A stretch of 64,000 bases of DNA from Tateyamaria omphalii (lineage in GTDB: Bacteria; Pseudomonadota; Alphaproteobacteria; Rhodobacterales; Rhodobacteraceae). This document shows positions 27,835 to 36,422 of the stretch, one piece after another. The position numbers and the translations under genes are program-made. Position 1 is the first letter of the stretch; every line of letters starts with the position of its first letter. The notes under the pieces are model-generated. The model was not told the origin of the DNA. It saw nothing but the letters and a program-made list of their open reading frames with translations, and did no database searches. The stretch is taken from assembly GCF_019802125.1 (NCBI RefSeq), contig NZ_JAHVHT010000005.1, positions 124,001-188,000 on the forward strand, written 5' to 3'.

Positions 27835-29352
27835 ATGACTTTCACTCCACACGGAAAACACCTTGTTGCAGGCGAATGGGTTGCAACCGACACCACCTTC
27901 AGTTCCGAACCGGCCCACGGCCCGTCCCATACATTCTGCGTCGGCACACCGGACCTCGTCGCACGCGCCTGCGCCGCAGCCGAGGCGGCGTTCGAAACCT
28001 ATGGCTACAGCAGCCGCGAAAGTCGGGCTGACTTTCTCAACGCAATTGCCGACGAAATCGAGGCGCGGGGCGAAGCGATCGCCCAGATTGGAACACAGGA
28101 AACCGGTCTGCCCGAGGCGCGGCTCGAAGGTGAACGGGGCCGCACATGTGGCCAGTTGCGCCTGTTTGCGGATCACATCCTCAAGGGCGACTACATGGAT
28201 CGCCGCCACGACGTGGCCCTGCCTGACCGAACGCCGCTACCACGCCCCGATCTCAAGATGATCCAGCGGCCGATTGGCCCGGTCGCCGTCTTTGGCGCGT
28301 CGAATTTCCCGCTCGCGTTTTCGACGGCTGGCGGCGATACCGCTGCCGCCCTCGCAGCCGGATGCCCGGTGGTGGTGAAGGGCCATGCGGCCCACCCCGG
28401 AACGGGGGAGATCGTGGCCGAGGCCATAGATGCCGCTATCCAGAAGACCGGGATGCCGGCGGGGACCTTCAGCTTCATTCAGGACAACGGGTACGAGGTT
28501 GGCAGCGCTCTCGTGCAGCACCCCTTGATCCGCGCGGTCGGTTTCACCGGCTCGTTGCGCGGGGGACGGGCCTTGTTCGACCTGTGTGCGACGCGCCCCG
28601 AGCCGATCCCCTTCTTTGGTGAATTGGGATCGATCAACCCGGTGTTCTGCCTGCCCGGCACCATCAAAAAAAGAGCCGAAACACTTGGTCAAGCGTGGGC
28701 TGCCTCCCTTCTTATGGGCGCGGGTCAGTTCTGCACCAACCCGGGCGTCGCACTCGTCGTCAAGGGGCCGCAAGCCGACAAGTTTGTTCAGGCGACCGTC
28801 TCCGCACTCCAGGAAGCGACACCGCAAACCATGCTGACGGATGGCATCGCCGAAGCCTATGCACGCGGTGTGACCGACTTTGCCAAGACAAGCGGAGTTC
28901 AGCAGCTTGTTTCCGAAAAATGCGTTGGGCGTCAGGCTGTGGCCACGCTTTTCAAGGTCTCCGGCACGGAGTGGCGTGCGAACGAGGCACTCTCCGATGA
29001 AGTCTTTGGCCCACTGGGGCTGATCATCGAAGTAGAGGACGTCGACGAAATGGTCGCATTGGCGAAATCGTTTGACGGGCAATTGACATGCACGTTGCAG
29101 ATGGAACACGCGGACATGGCACATGCCGCCCGCTTGATGCCTGTGCTGGAACGCAAAGCCGGTCGGATTCTCGTCAACGGCTTTCCCACGGGTGTGGAGG
29201 TGGCTGACAGTATGGTCCACGGAGGACCATATCCTGCATCAACGAACTTTGGAGCGACATCCGTCGGCACGTTGTCGATCCGGCGTTTTCTTCGCCCTGT
29301 CTGCTACCAAAACATGCCGGATGACCTGCTGCCGGAGCGTTTCCAAATTTGA
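27835..29352 (+). CDS. Alpha-ketoglutaric semialdehyde dehydrogenase
   Basis: The 505-residue protein is an NADP-type aldehyde dehydrogenase of the KGSADH branch: GPVAVFGASNFPLAFSTAGGDTAAALAAGCPVVVKGHAAHPGT is the characteristic cofactor region, FFGELGSINPVF carries the general-base Glu, and GAGQFCTNPG the catalytic Cys. It oxidises alpha-ketoglutaric semialdehyde to 2-oxoglutarate, the last step of the oxidative pentose (Weimberg-type) route. It closes the operon, 76 bp after the pdxA-like gene. That wider gap has no obvious terminator. The next gene downstream is convergent, 158 bp away, with no strong hairpin between them. Confidence 0.92.
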   Translation: MTFTPHGKHLVAGEWVATDTTFSSEPAHGPSHTFCVGTPDLVARACAAAEAAFETYGYSSRESRADFLNAIADEIEARGEAIAQIGTQETGLPEARLEGERGRTCGQLRLFADHILKGDYMDRRHDVALPDRTPLPRPDLKMIQRPIGPVAVFGASNFPLAFSTAGGDTAAALAAGCPVVVKGHAAHPGTGEIVAEAIDAAIQKTGMPAGTFSFIQDNGYEVGSALVQHPLIRAVGFTGSLRGGRALFDLCATRPEPIPFFGELGSINPVFCLPGTIKKRAETLGQAWAASLLMGAGQFCTNPGVALVVKGPQADKFVQATVSALQEATPQTMLTDGIAEAYARGVTDFAKTSGVQQLVSEKCVGRQAVATLFKVSGTEWRANEALSDEVFGPLGLIIEVEDVDEMVALAKSFDGQLTCTLQMEHADMAHAARLMPVLERKAGRILVNGFPTGVEVADSMVHGGPYPASTNFGATSVGTLSIRRFLRPVCYQNMPDDLLPERFQI

Positions 29353-29510
29353 CCATGGAGCATTTGCGCGACCCCACATTTCGGACATTCCCCGCAGGGG
29401 TGAAGTCAGTACATCGTGATACTCAATGGTCGCAACCAACCGATCCTGGTCTGTGCGCGTATCCTGTTTAGACTGACCGGCTTCCGTACTATGAGGCGCT
29501 TGGATCCCTC

Positions 29511-30146
29511 TTACACATCATGATCACTGACAAGACCCGCCTTGAGGCTGGTCTCGACCAGTTCTGCGACCGTTGCAACATCCATTTTTGCCAGGATGCG
29601 CGCACGATGATGATCGACAGTGCGCGGACTGATGCCAAGCTGTCTGGCAATTTCCTTGGATGAGTTTTGGCCCGGACGTGTCGCGAGCAACAAAGAAATC
29701 TCCTTCTCACGATCCGTCAACGACTGAAATCGCGTCACGATCCCGGATATCTGCATGTCGACAGCGCGCCGCCGCCTGTCGGTCTCCAGAGCAGCCTCGA
29801 TCCTCTCGATCAACACGGATTGCTTGAAAGGCTTTTCCAAAAAATCGACTGCGCCCATTTTCATCGCCTCTACGGATTCGGGAACCCCGCCATGGCCGGT
29901 GATGAAAATCACCGGAAGCGGGCTTCCCATATCGTTCAGGCGTTTTTGAAGCTGTAGGCCATCCATCTTCGGCATACCGTAGTCCAGCAGCAAACATCCG
30001 GAGAGATCTTGCTCGTAGTTTTCCAGAAAGTCCTGCGCAGATGCGAAAGGCCTGACCACATAGCCGCGCAACCCAAGCGCACGGGCCAATGATCCGCGAA
30101 TGTCCGCGTCGTCATCGACGAGAAAAACGAACTGGCCGTCATCCAT
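29511..30146 (-). CDS. FixJ/DctR-type response regulator
   Basis: This 211-residue response regulator has a receiver domain with the acidic pocket VDDDAD at 10-15, phospho-acceptor Asp55 in LLLDYGMPKMDG, Thr in FITGHGG and Lys in EKPFK. A LuxR-type helix-turn-helix follows (about 145-205: LTDREKEISLLL...SSKEIARQLGISPRTVDHHRARILAKM). It overlaps the kinase gene by 8 bp, so the two are one unit. Rhodobacter DctS/DctR, which senses C4-dicarboxylates, has the same architecture. The pair sits between a sugar-acid operon and an ABC importer and may control either; the sequence does not decide. Confidence 0.92.
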   Translation of the reverse strand: MDDGQFVFLVDDDADIRGSLARALGLRGYVVRPFASAQDFLENYEQDLSGCLLLDYGMPKMDGLQLQKRLNDMGSPLPVIFITGHGGVPESVEAMKMGAVDFLEKPFKQSVLIERIEAALETDRRRRAVDMQISGIVTRFQSLTDREKEISLLLATRPGQNSSKEIARQLGISPRTVDHHRARILAKMDVATVAELVETSLKAGLVSDHDV

Positions 30147-32454
30147 CGTCCATGCCTTTCAAGGGAAGAGTGAAACTGAAGCGCGTTCCCTTCACCGAGT
30201 GTTCGTGCCAGATTTCTCCACCATTTGCTTCGATCAAGGTCTTGCTGATTGAAAGCCCAAGTCCCATCCCATCGCTTTTCGTGGTCTCAAACGGGGAGAA
30301 CAGGCGCAAACTGTCCGCAATGCCGGGGCCGTCATCCTCGACATTCACGCGGGCAAACTTGTCCGTTGACTGTACCGAAACGGTAATCTTGCGCGCATTG
30401 GAGTCGCTTTCAGCAATGGCCTCGATCGCGTTGCGCAACAGATTGACGACGACCTGAGCGATTTGAACCCGAACCGCACGGACCTGAAGGTCTTCGCCCC
30501 TGACCAAGACGATGTCGATTGCGTGTTGCCGCGCATCCGACCGCACCAGCCGCCGGGCCTGCACGAGCAGTTCGCGGATATCAAAATCATCCGGAATGTT
30601 CTCGTCCTTACGGACCAAAGCGCGCAAGGCGCGGATAATGTCGGCGGCTTGGTGGGCCTGTTGGTCGATCTCGTTCAGCAGTCCCTTCACATCCGGCACC
30701 TTGTCAGGTGCGTGCCCCAAAATATAATCGGCCGCATCTACGTTTTGCGTGATCGCCGTCAGCGGTTGATTGAGCTCGTGTGCCAGCCCGGTCGCCAACT
30801 CTCCCATCATCTCCTGACGGGAGTAATGCGCAATCTCGCGGTGCAGGGTTTCGATCTGCTCTTCGGATGCACGGGCCTGCGTGATGTCGTCGATCGTTGC
30901 GACGATATAGGTGCCGCCATCTGCATCAGCCTGAAAGAAGATGCCGTTGAGGCTGATCCATATTGGACTGCCATCTTTCCCAATGACCTTGGCCTCGAAA
31001 CCGAATGATGCGTGACCCGAAATGCGGTCCTCGAATTCGTCCAAAGTATCCTGATCATCCGCCGAAATCCGCGACTGAAATGTGGTGCCGACCAACTCTT
31101 CTTCCGAAAAACCGAGAAGTTTGGAGAAGCTCTCGTTGACGCGCAGCAGACGACCGGTCGTGCTTTCGATGTGCACCATTCCACGCGACGCTTTCTCAAA
31201 GGCCAGCCTGTATTCAGCCTCGGTTTTCCTGCGTTGCGAGATTTCGTTGACCAACGTGGTATTCGCGTTCTCCAACTCTTTGTATGTGGTTGGCATCGGG
31301 TCCTTCGGATTGACCTCGCCCTGCGAGATCAGGGCGGACCGGACGGCAAACGCACGCACCGGAGCATGGATTTTGTTTGCGAGCGCCAAGCCCAGCAGTG
31401 CGGTCATTGCAGCGACCGCGACCGCGATCAGCGTGTTTTGCGTCCGGTTTTCCTTGATCGTCCCGATGAAGTCATTTTCCGGCGCATAAAGCACAATCGT
31501 CCAGGGGATGTCGTCCAGTCCGAATGGCATGATCAACGAAACGAACTGTTGGCCCTGGTGTTCGAAATCACTCTGGATCAGTCCGTCAAGAGCAACGCCA
31601 TCCCCGGACAACCGGTTCCCGAATGCGGCGCGGGCAATTGGGTCATCCAACGTATCAATCGAAGGAAAGCTCAACCCACCATCGTTGGTCTGGGTGATCA
31701 GCAAATCGGGGTCGGGATGTGCGATCACATCCCCGTTGCGGTTCAGGATGAAAGCAGCCCCGTTCTTGCCGACCCTCAACTGCGACAAGAAGCTCGATAG
31801 CTCACGGATCTCGATATCAACGCCGACAACACCTTGAACACGATCGTCAAATCCGACCACGGGCGTCGCGGCAGTGATACCGGGCGACTGTGATGTGAAA
31901 AAGATGTAGGGATCCGTCCAAATACTGTTGCGATACGCTTTCGCCTCTCGATACCAGGGCCGGCTGCGCGGGTCATACCGATCCTCCGGATCGAAAAACC
32001 ACTCCAACGAGTCAAAGCTTTCGCTGCGCTTGATGAACTTGGTCCGCGTTCGGGCACTCACGGCAACATCAACGATCTTTGTGAGATACACGTTTTCGTC
32101 CTGTCTTTTGACATAGACAAAGTTGCCCGCTTCATCGCCGTAGTAGGCGCCAGCGAACTGAGGCGCTGATCTGAGCTGTTGAAACAGCAGACCTTCAAGA
32201 TTTTCGCGCTCTTCGCGTCTGATGATCTGGTTTGACGCGAGCGCTGTCGACAGTTCTGCAGCACTGCGTGCGGGGGACATGAACCATTTGGTGTGCTGGA
32301 TCACATTTGTGCCCACGTCCACCATCTGGGTACGGGCGTGTTCAAGAAGTGTTCTTTCGGACGTGAAGTAGGACGAAAACACGACCACCGCGATCGCCAG
32401 CAACTGCAGCCCGGCCAAGGCAAGAGCGAGAATTGCACCAAGAGATTTCATCAT
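30139..32454 (-). CDS. Sensor histidine kinase with double Cache and PAS domains
   Basis: The kinase has 771 residues from ATG 32454 (a GTG four codons earlier is possible; neither has a strong ribosome site). Order: membrane helix (about 5-30), large periplasmic double-Cache ligand domain (about 35-335, with WFFDPEDRYDPRSRPWYREA and YIFFTSQSPGITAATPV), second membrane helix (about 343-363), PAS domain (RLLRVNESFSKLLGFSEEELVG), phospho-acceptor His in GLAHELNQPLTAI, and an ATPase end with NLLRNAIEAI, DDGPGI and GMGLGLSI. The HELNQPL box is typical of DctB/FixL-type kinases. It should phosphorylate the FixJ-type regulator whose gene overlaps its 3' end. Cache domains of this kind bind small organic acids or amino acids. 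Confidence 0.92.
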   Translation of the reverse strand: MMKSLGAILALALAGLQLLAIAVVVFSSYFTSERTLLEHARTQMVDVGTNVIQHTKWFMSPARSAAELSTALASNQIIRREERENLEGLLFQQLRSAPQFAGAYYGDEAGNFVYVKRQDENVYLTKIVDVAVSARTRTKFIKRSESFDSLEWFFDPEDRYDPRSRPWYREAKAYRNSIWTDPYIFFTSQSPGITAATPVVGFDDRVQGVVGVDIEIRELSSFLSQLRVGKNGAAFILNRNGDVIAHPDPDLLITQTNDGGLSFPSIDTLDDPIARAAFGNRLSGDGVALDGLIQSDFEHQGQQFVSLIMPFGLDDIPWTIVLYAPENDFIGTIKENRTQNTLIAVAVAAMTALLGLALANKIHAPVRAFAVRSALISQGEVNPKDPMPTTYKELENANTTLVNEISQRRKTEAEYRLAFEKASRGMVHIESTTGRLLRVNESFSKLLGFSEEELVGTTFQSRISADDQDTLDEFEDRISGHASFGFEAKVIGKDGSPIWISLNGIFFQADADGGTYIVATIDDITQARASEEQIETLHREIAHYSRQEMMGELATGLAHELNQPLTAITQNVDAADYILGHAPDKVPDVKGLLNEIDQQAHQAADIIRALRALVRKDENIPDDFDIRELLVQARRLVRSDARQHAIDIVLVRGEDLQVRAVRVQIAQVVVNLLRNAIEAIAESDSNARKITVSVQSTDKFARVNVEDDGPGIADSLRLFSPFETTKSDGMGLGLSISKTLIEANGGEIWHEHSVKGTRFSFTLPLKGMDDG

Positions 32455-32544
32455 TCTTCGGAACACCGCAACACACTCAAACCTCGGTCAAAAGTCTAAG
32501 CGTAGCGGCGACAAAAGTGAACTGTGTGATGAAAAGTGAAAATC

Positions 32545-32570
32545 GCGCTCTGTCCCGAAGGACAGAGCGC
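32545..32570 (-). terminator. 11-bp stem with TTCG tetraloop, likely terminator
   Basis: GCGCTCTGTCC (32545-32555) pairs perfectly with GGACAGAGCGC (32560-32570). Read on the minus strand the loop is C-TTCG-G, the classic stable tetraloop, followed by GATTTTCACTTTTC. It would stop transcripts from the ABC operon before the kinase gene, or act in the kinase leader. Confidence 0.6.
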
Positions 32571-32706
32571 ACTAGCCGCAGCCACTCACTACTGGGCAAG
32601 CTGTTGTGATAGAAAAGGCAGTTTTCTAAATTTGGGACATTCTGAAAAGGGAACTTGTTACAAGTCTAAAGATTACGCTGTCGCTGAATGACTGGCTATT
32701 CGCGAA

Positions 32707-32720
32707 ACTACCTAGGTAGT
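32707..32720. promoter_or_regulatory. Perfect palindrome ACTACCTAGGTAGT, candidate operator
   Basis: The 14 bp at 32707-32720 read identically on both strands, and a further half-site-like TACCTA follows at 32723-32728. It lies about 250 bp before the kinase start. Size and symmetry fit a dimeric regulator site, possibly that of the LuxR-type response regulator, but no known consensus is claimed. Confidence 0.4.
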
Positions 32721-32883
32721 ATTACCTACGCTCATCAGGCGCGGACACGGGCCAAGACCAGTCCAACCTGACGTTGGATAGCCGCGGCAGCAACCCGTTT
32801 CATTCGGAACAACGAATGCAGGCTGACTTCCGCACGGATAGATAAAAGATTTATAATCATTGTTATGTAATTTAATTCAAGAA

Positions 32884-32901
32884 GTCTGACACCTGTCAGA
32901 C
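32884..32901 (-). terminator. Hairpin at the end of the ABC importer operon
   Basis: GTCTGACA (32884-32891) and TGTCAGAC (32894-32901) form a perfect dyad covering the stop codon of the ATPase gene. On the minus strand it is followed by TTCTTGAATTAAATT, T-rich enough for an intrinsic terminator. Confidence 0.6.
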
Positions 32902-34524
32902 AGACTCCCTTGCGCTTTCCACCGAGGGCACGGCAGCCAACAGGTTTCGCGTATACGCCTTTTGGGGTGCCGCAAAAACCGCGTTGCGTGTCCCGTATTC
33001 GACAATGTCACCCATATACATGACCGCGACATGGTCACACATCTGCTGCACAACACCCAGATCGTGGCTGATGAAAAGATAGGTCAGATTCAAATCCCGT
33101 TGCAGGTCGCGCAGCAGATCCAGAATCTGGGCCTGAATAATCACATCGAGAGCCGACACCGCTTCGTCACAAATGATCAGGCTCGGGTTTGTTGATAGCG
33201 CGCGGGCGATACTGATGCGCTGCCGCTGTCCACCCGAGAATTGATGCGGAAAGAGGTTCATCTGCTCAGGGTGCAGCCCCACCTGTTCGAACAACTCCGC
33301 CACCCGTGCGTCGCGTTGTGCCGCAGGCAGGTTTCCCAAGTTGTCCATGGGTTCACGCACAATGGCGCCGGCGCGCAAGCGCGGGTTCAATGACGAGTAC
33401 GGGTCCTGAAAAATCACCTGCACATTCGCGCGTGCCTGCCGCAGCGCCTCACCTTCGAGCGTCAGCATGTCCGTGCTGTCCAGGGTCACATGCCCAGCCT
33501 GCGCCGCCACCAACCGCGCCACCGCAAGGGCTGCCGTGGTTTTGCCTGACCCACTCTCTCCCACGATGGCCAGTGTCTTACCCCGCTCCACATCAAAGCT
33601 GATGCCATTCACGGCGGTGAACATCTCGCGCTTGCCCCAGCGTTTCTTCACGGCGAACTGCACCGTCAGGTCACGGACACTTAAAAGCGGCTGATCGACC
33701 TGCGCCGTGACTTCGCTTTCATCGCGTGTTTCCGGCGTCAAATGCGGCACGCTCGCGATCAGCGACTTCGTGTAATCATTCTGCGGGCGATTGATCAGAT
33801 CTGTCACGGTGCCATCCTCGACCTTTTCACCTTTGAGCATCACAACCACCCGGTCGGCCATCTCAGCGACCACACCCATGTCATGGGTGATCAGGATTGT
33901 TGCTGTCTGGGTTTCCGTCGCCAGCTCGCGCATCAGGTCAAAGATTTCGGCCTGCACCGTTACGTCGAGGGCCGTGGTCGGCTCATCCGCGATCAGGATC
34001 TTGGGCCGACAGGCCAGCGCCATTGCGATCATCACACGCTGACGCTGCCCCCCCGACATTTCGTGCGGATAGGTTGCCGCCCTGCCCTTGGCGTTGGGAA
34101 TGCGCACGGCATCCAGCAAATCAACGGCATTGGCCCAGGCCTCCGCCGCGCCCTGTTTCTGATGATGGCGCAACACCTCGGCAATCTGTTCGCCCACAGT
34201 GTAGACCGGGTTGAGCGAGGTCATCGGCTCCTGAAAAATCATGCCGATCTGGTTGCCCCGGATGCGGCGCAGGGCGGCATCCTCCATCTGGATCATGTCC
34301 TGCCCTTCGAACATGATCCGCCCCGCGGCGACACGGCCAATGCGGGGGAGCAGCCCCATAACCGCAAGCGCCGTCATGGATTTGCCGCTGCCGGATTCAC
34401 CCACGATGCTCAGCGTCTCACCGGGGTTCAGCCAAAGCGACAGGTCATCGACAACCGGCACCATCCCGCCCCGTGTCGCCAGTTCGATGCGCAGGTTTTC
34501 GACGGACAGAAGCGGTGCGCTCAT
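32896..34524 (-). CDS. Peptide/nickel-type ABC transporter ATPase, two domains fused
   Basis: The 542-residue protein joins two complete oligopeptide-type ATPases (DppD plus DppF). First domain: Walker A GESGSGKS near residue 41, signature MSGGQRQRVMIAMAL, Walker B ILIADEPT. Second domain: GESGSGKTT, SGGQRQRISIARAL, LIICDEAVSALD, and the C-terminal PQKAYTRNLLAAVPS tail of this family. The Walker B of the second half has Asp-Glu-Ala in place of the more common Asp-Glu-Pro. It powers the DppBC-like permeases encoded just upstream. The start ATG 34524 overlaps the permease stop (ATGA). Confidence 0.95.
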   Translation of the reverse strand: MSAPLLSVENLRIELATRGGMVPVVDDLSLWLNPGETLSIVGESGSGKSMTALAVMGLLPRIGRVAAGRIMFEGQDMIQMEDAALRRIRGNQIGMIFQEPMTSLNPVYTVGEQIAEVLRHHQKQGAAEAWANAVDLLDAVRIPNAKGRAATYPHEMSGGQRQRVMIAMALACRPKILIADEPTTALDVTVQAEIFDLMRELATETQTATILITHDMGVVAEMADRVVVMLKGEKVEDGTVTDLINRPQNDYTKSLIASVPHLTPETRDESEVTAQVDQPLLSVRDLTVQFAVKKRWGKREMFTAVNGISFDVERGKTLAIVGESGSGKTTAALAVARLVAAQAGHVTLDSTDMLTLEGEALRQARANVQVIFQDPYSSLNPRLRAGAIVREPMDNLGNLPAAQRDARVAELFEQVGLHPEQMNLFPHQFSGGQRQRISIARALSTNPSLIICDEAVSALDVIIQAQILDLLRDLQRDLNLTYLFISHDLGVVQQMCDHVAVMYMGDIVEYGTRNAVFAAPQKAYTRNLLAAVPSVESARESV

Positions 34525-35387
34525 CGTTCCCTCAGCTTCGGGTTCAAGGCGTCGTTGAGGCCGTCGCCCACAAGGCTGATGGCCAGAACGGTGACAAAGA
34601 TGGCGATGCCCGGCACGGTAACGGTGTAGCTGGCGTCGAGGATGTACTGCCGGTTCGACCCGATGATCTGCCCCCAACTGGCAACATTCGGGTCCGTCAG
34701 ACCCAGAAAGCTCAAACCCGCCTCGAACAGAATGGCAGAGCCAACCATCAGGGCCGCCTGCACAATGATCGGCGGCAACGCGTTGGGCAGGATCACCCGA
34801 AACATCAGCCCGCCATTGCGAACGCCCCCGGCACGCGCAGCGGTGACATATTCCAGCTCACGGATACGCAGAAATTCGGCCCGCGTGATCCGGGCCACGG
34901 CGGGCCAGCTGACAAGGCCAATGGCTATGGTGATCATCAGCAGGGACGCACCAAAAAGCGCCACGATGACCATTGAGAACAAAAGCGTCGGCAGGACCTG
35001 AAAGAACTCGGTCAGGCGCATCAGCACCTCTTCGACCCAACCGCGATAGAACCCGGCCAGCGCGCCAATGGTGATGCCTATGGTCACGGTGACAAACGCC
35101 GCCGCCAGACCAACGGTCAGCGACACTCGCGCACCATGGATCAGCAATGACAGCAGGTCGCGGCCCAGATAGTCGGTGCCCAGCAGATACCCCTCGGTCC
35201 CCGGCGGCGTGAACGGGGCCCAAACCATGTCGAACGGATTGCCGGGATAAAGCACCGGGCCCAGAACAGCGACACCGATGATGGCCAGCAGGATGACCAA
35301 CCCCGCCACCGCCGCATGGTTGCGCCGAAACATCTCGAACGCTTCGGCGAAGGGCGACCGGGCCTTGAGGTGCGTTTGCTCGCTCAT
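34521..35387 (-). CDS. ABC transporter permease, DppC type
   Basis: This 288-residue protein has six membrane segments. It has the DppC layout: an N-terminal FRRNHAAVAGLVILL helix, LGTDYLGRDLLSLLIHGARVSL periplasmic stretch, and the coupling loop EFLRIRELEYVTAARAGGVRNGGLMFRVILPNALPPI (EAA motif). It pairs with the DppB-type permease encoded upstream, with start and stop overlapping by 4 bp on both sides. The substrate class is peptides, nickel or other small amines and glycosides; sequence alone does not say. Confidence 0.95.
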   Translation of the reverse strand: MSEQTHLKARSPFAEAFEMFRRNHAAVAGLVILLAIIGVAVLGPVLYPGNPFDMVWAPFTPPGTEGYLLGTDYLGRDLLSLLIHGARVSLTVGLAAAFVTVTIGITIGALAGFYRGWVEEVLMRLTEFFQVLPTLLFSMVIVALFGASLLMITIAIGLVSWPAVARITRAEFLRIRELEYVTAARAGGVRNGGLMFRVILPNALPPIIVQAALMVGSAILFEAGLSFLGLTDPNVASWGQIIGSNRQYILDASYTVTVPGIAIFVTVLAISLVGDGLNDALNPKLRER

Positions 35388-36358
35388 GCCTTGCCCCTCA
35401 CCCGTGGATCAATCAGGCGCAGCATAAGGTCCGTCAGCAGATTGCCAACAATCACGACGAGCGCGGAGAAAAACAGAATGCCAAGGATCGTCGGCGTGTC
35501 CCGCGCCAGGATCGAGGTGAGTGCCAACTGCCCCAGCCCCGGCCATGAAAACACCGTTTCAACCAGCACAGCGCCCGAGATCACAGCAGAGAACTGCAAG
35601 CCTGCCAGCGTCACAACGGGTGGCAGCGCATTCTTCAGCGCGTGCTTCATCGTCACATCCCGAGGCGACAACCCCTTGGCCTTGGCCGTGCGGACATAGT
35701 CCGACCCCAGCACCTCCAGCATCGAGGCGCGGCACAGCCGCGAATAGAGCGCGATGAAGATCGACCCAAGCGTCAGCATCGGCAGCACCAGATGGTGCGC
35801 GACCGACAGCGCTTGGGGAAAGAACCCCTCGACCGTCACATCCCGCATCCCCGCCACGGGGAAGAGCGGGATTTTCAGAGAAAAGGCGATCAGCAGCAGG
35901 ATGCCTGTCCAGAACACGGGCGCGGCATAACCGAACAACGCAAAGAGAGTGACGATGTGGCTCAGAATGCCATTCGGTCGTTGCGCCGCGAACACCCCCA
36001 GCAGAATGCCCACCACAAGGGCAAAGATCTGCGCCGAGAAGACCAGAAGCAGCGTCGCAGGCAAACGCTCAAAGATCATCTCGGTCACGGGACGATTGTA
36101 GAAATACGACTGCCCCAGATCGAACTGGAACACCCGCCAGACATAATTGCCCAACTGTACGATGACGGGCTGATCCAACCCGTATTCGGCCCGGATTTGA
36201 GCCACCAGTTCCGCGCTGGCTCCGCCCATATCAGCGGCAATGGTGTCCACCACATCGCCCGGTGCCAGATTGATCATGGTGAAATTCAGCACCAGGACAG
36301 CCAGCAACAGCAGCAACCCGTAAAGGGTCCGTTGCGCCAGTACGACCAGAAATCCCAT
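35384..36358 (-). CDS. ABC transporter permease, DppB type
   Basis: The 324-residue protein has the DppB signature: LAQRTLYGLLLLLAVLVLNFTMINLAPGD at the N-terminus, a periplasmic DQPVIVQLGNYVWRVFQFDLGQSY region, and the EAA loop VLGSDYVRTAKAKGLSPRDVTMKHALKNALPPV. The start ATG 36358 is preferred because AGGTGG lies 6 nt upstream; a codon at 36373 lacks this. It follows a strong terminator-like hairpin that separates it from the binding-protein gene, so its expression is probably a fraction of that gene's. Confidence 0.95.
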   Translation of the reverse strand: MGFLVVLAQRTLYGLLLLLAVLVLNFTMINLAPGDVVDTIAADMGGASAELVAQIRAEYGLDQPVIVQLGNYVWRVFQFDLGQSYFYNRPVTEMIFERLPATLLLVFSAQIFALVVGILLGVFAAQRPNGILSHIVTLFALFGYAAPVFWTGILLLIAFSLKIPLFPVAGMRDVTVEGFFPQALSVAHHLVLPMLTLGSIFIALYSRLCRASMLEVLGSDYVRTAKAKGLSPRDVTMKHALKNALPPVVTLAGLQFSAVISGAVLVETVFSWPGLGQLALTSILARDTPTILGILFFSALVVIVGNLLTDLMLRLIDPRVRGKA

Positions 36359-36374
36359 GCACCACCACCTCAAT

Positions 36375-36402
36375 AAAAACCTGCCCCGGGGATCGGGGCA
36401 GG
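36375..36402 (-). terminator. Intrinsic terminator between binding-protein and permease genes
   Basis: CCTGCCCCG (36380-36388) pairs perfectly with CGGGGCAGG (36394-36402). On the minus strand the stem is followed at once by TTTTTATTG (from 36379 down). This is a textbook terminator placed after the binding-protein gene. Partial read-through would give more binding protein than permease, as in many ABC importers. Confidence 0.85.
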
Positions 36403-36422
36403 AAGGTCTTTCTCAGGACAGC

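Larger units (their letters stand above)
32467..32895. other. Intergenic region between ABC operon and kinase gene
   Basis: This 429-bp gap has no gene. It contains three inverted repeats described separately: a terminator at the ABC operon end (32884-32901), a 14-bp palindrome (32707-32720) and a stable hairpin (32545-32570). The part 32840-32880 is AT-rich. The kinase promoter must lie downstream of the palindrome on the minus strand. Confidence 0.55.

Noticed and set aside
29353..29510. Terminator between the converging aldehyde dehydrogenase and response-regulator genes
   Set aside because: Only a CCCC-GCA-GGGG mini-hairpin is present, too short and without a T tract.
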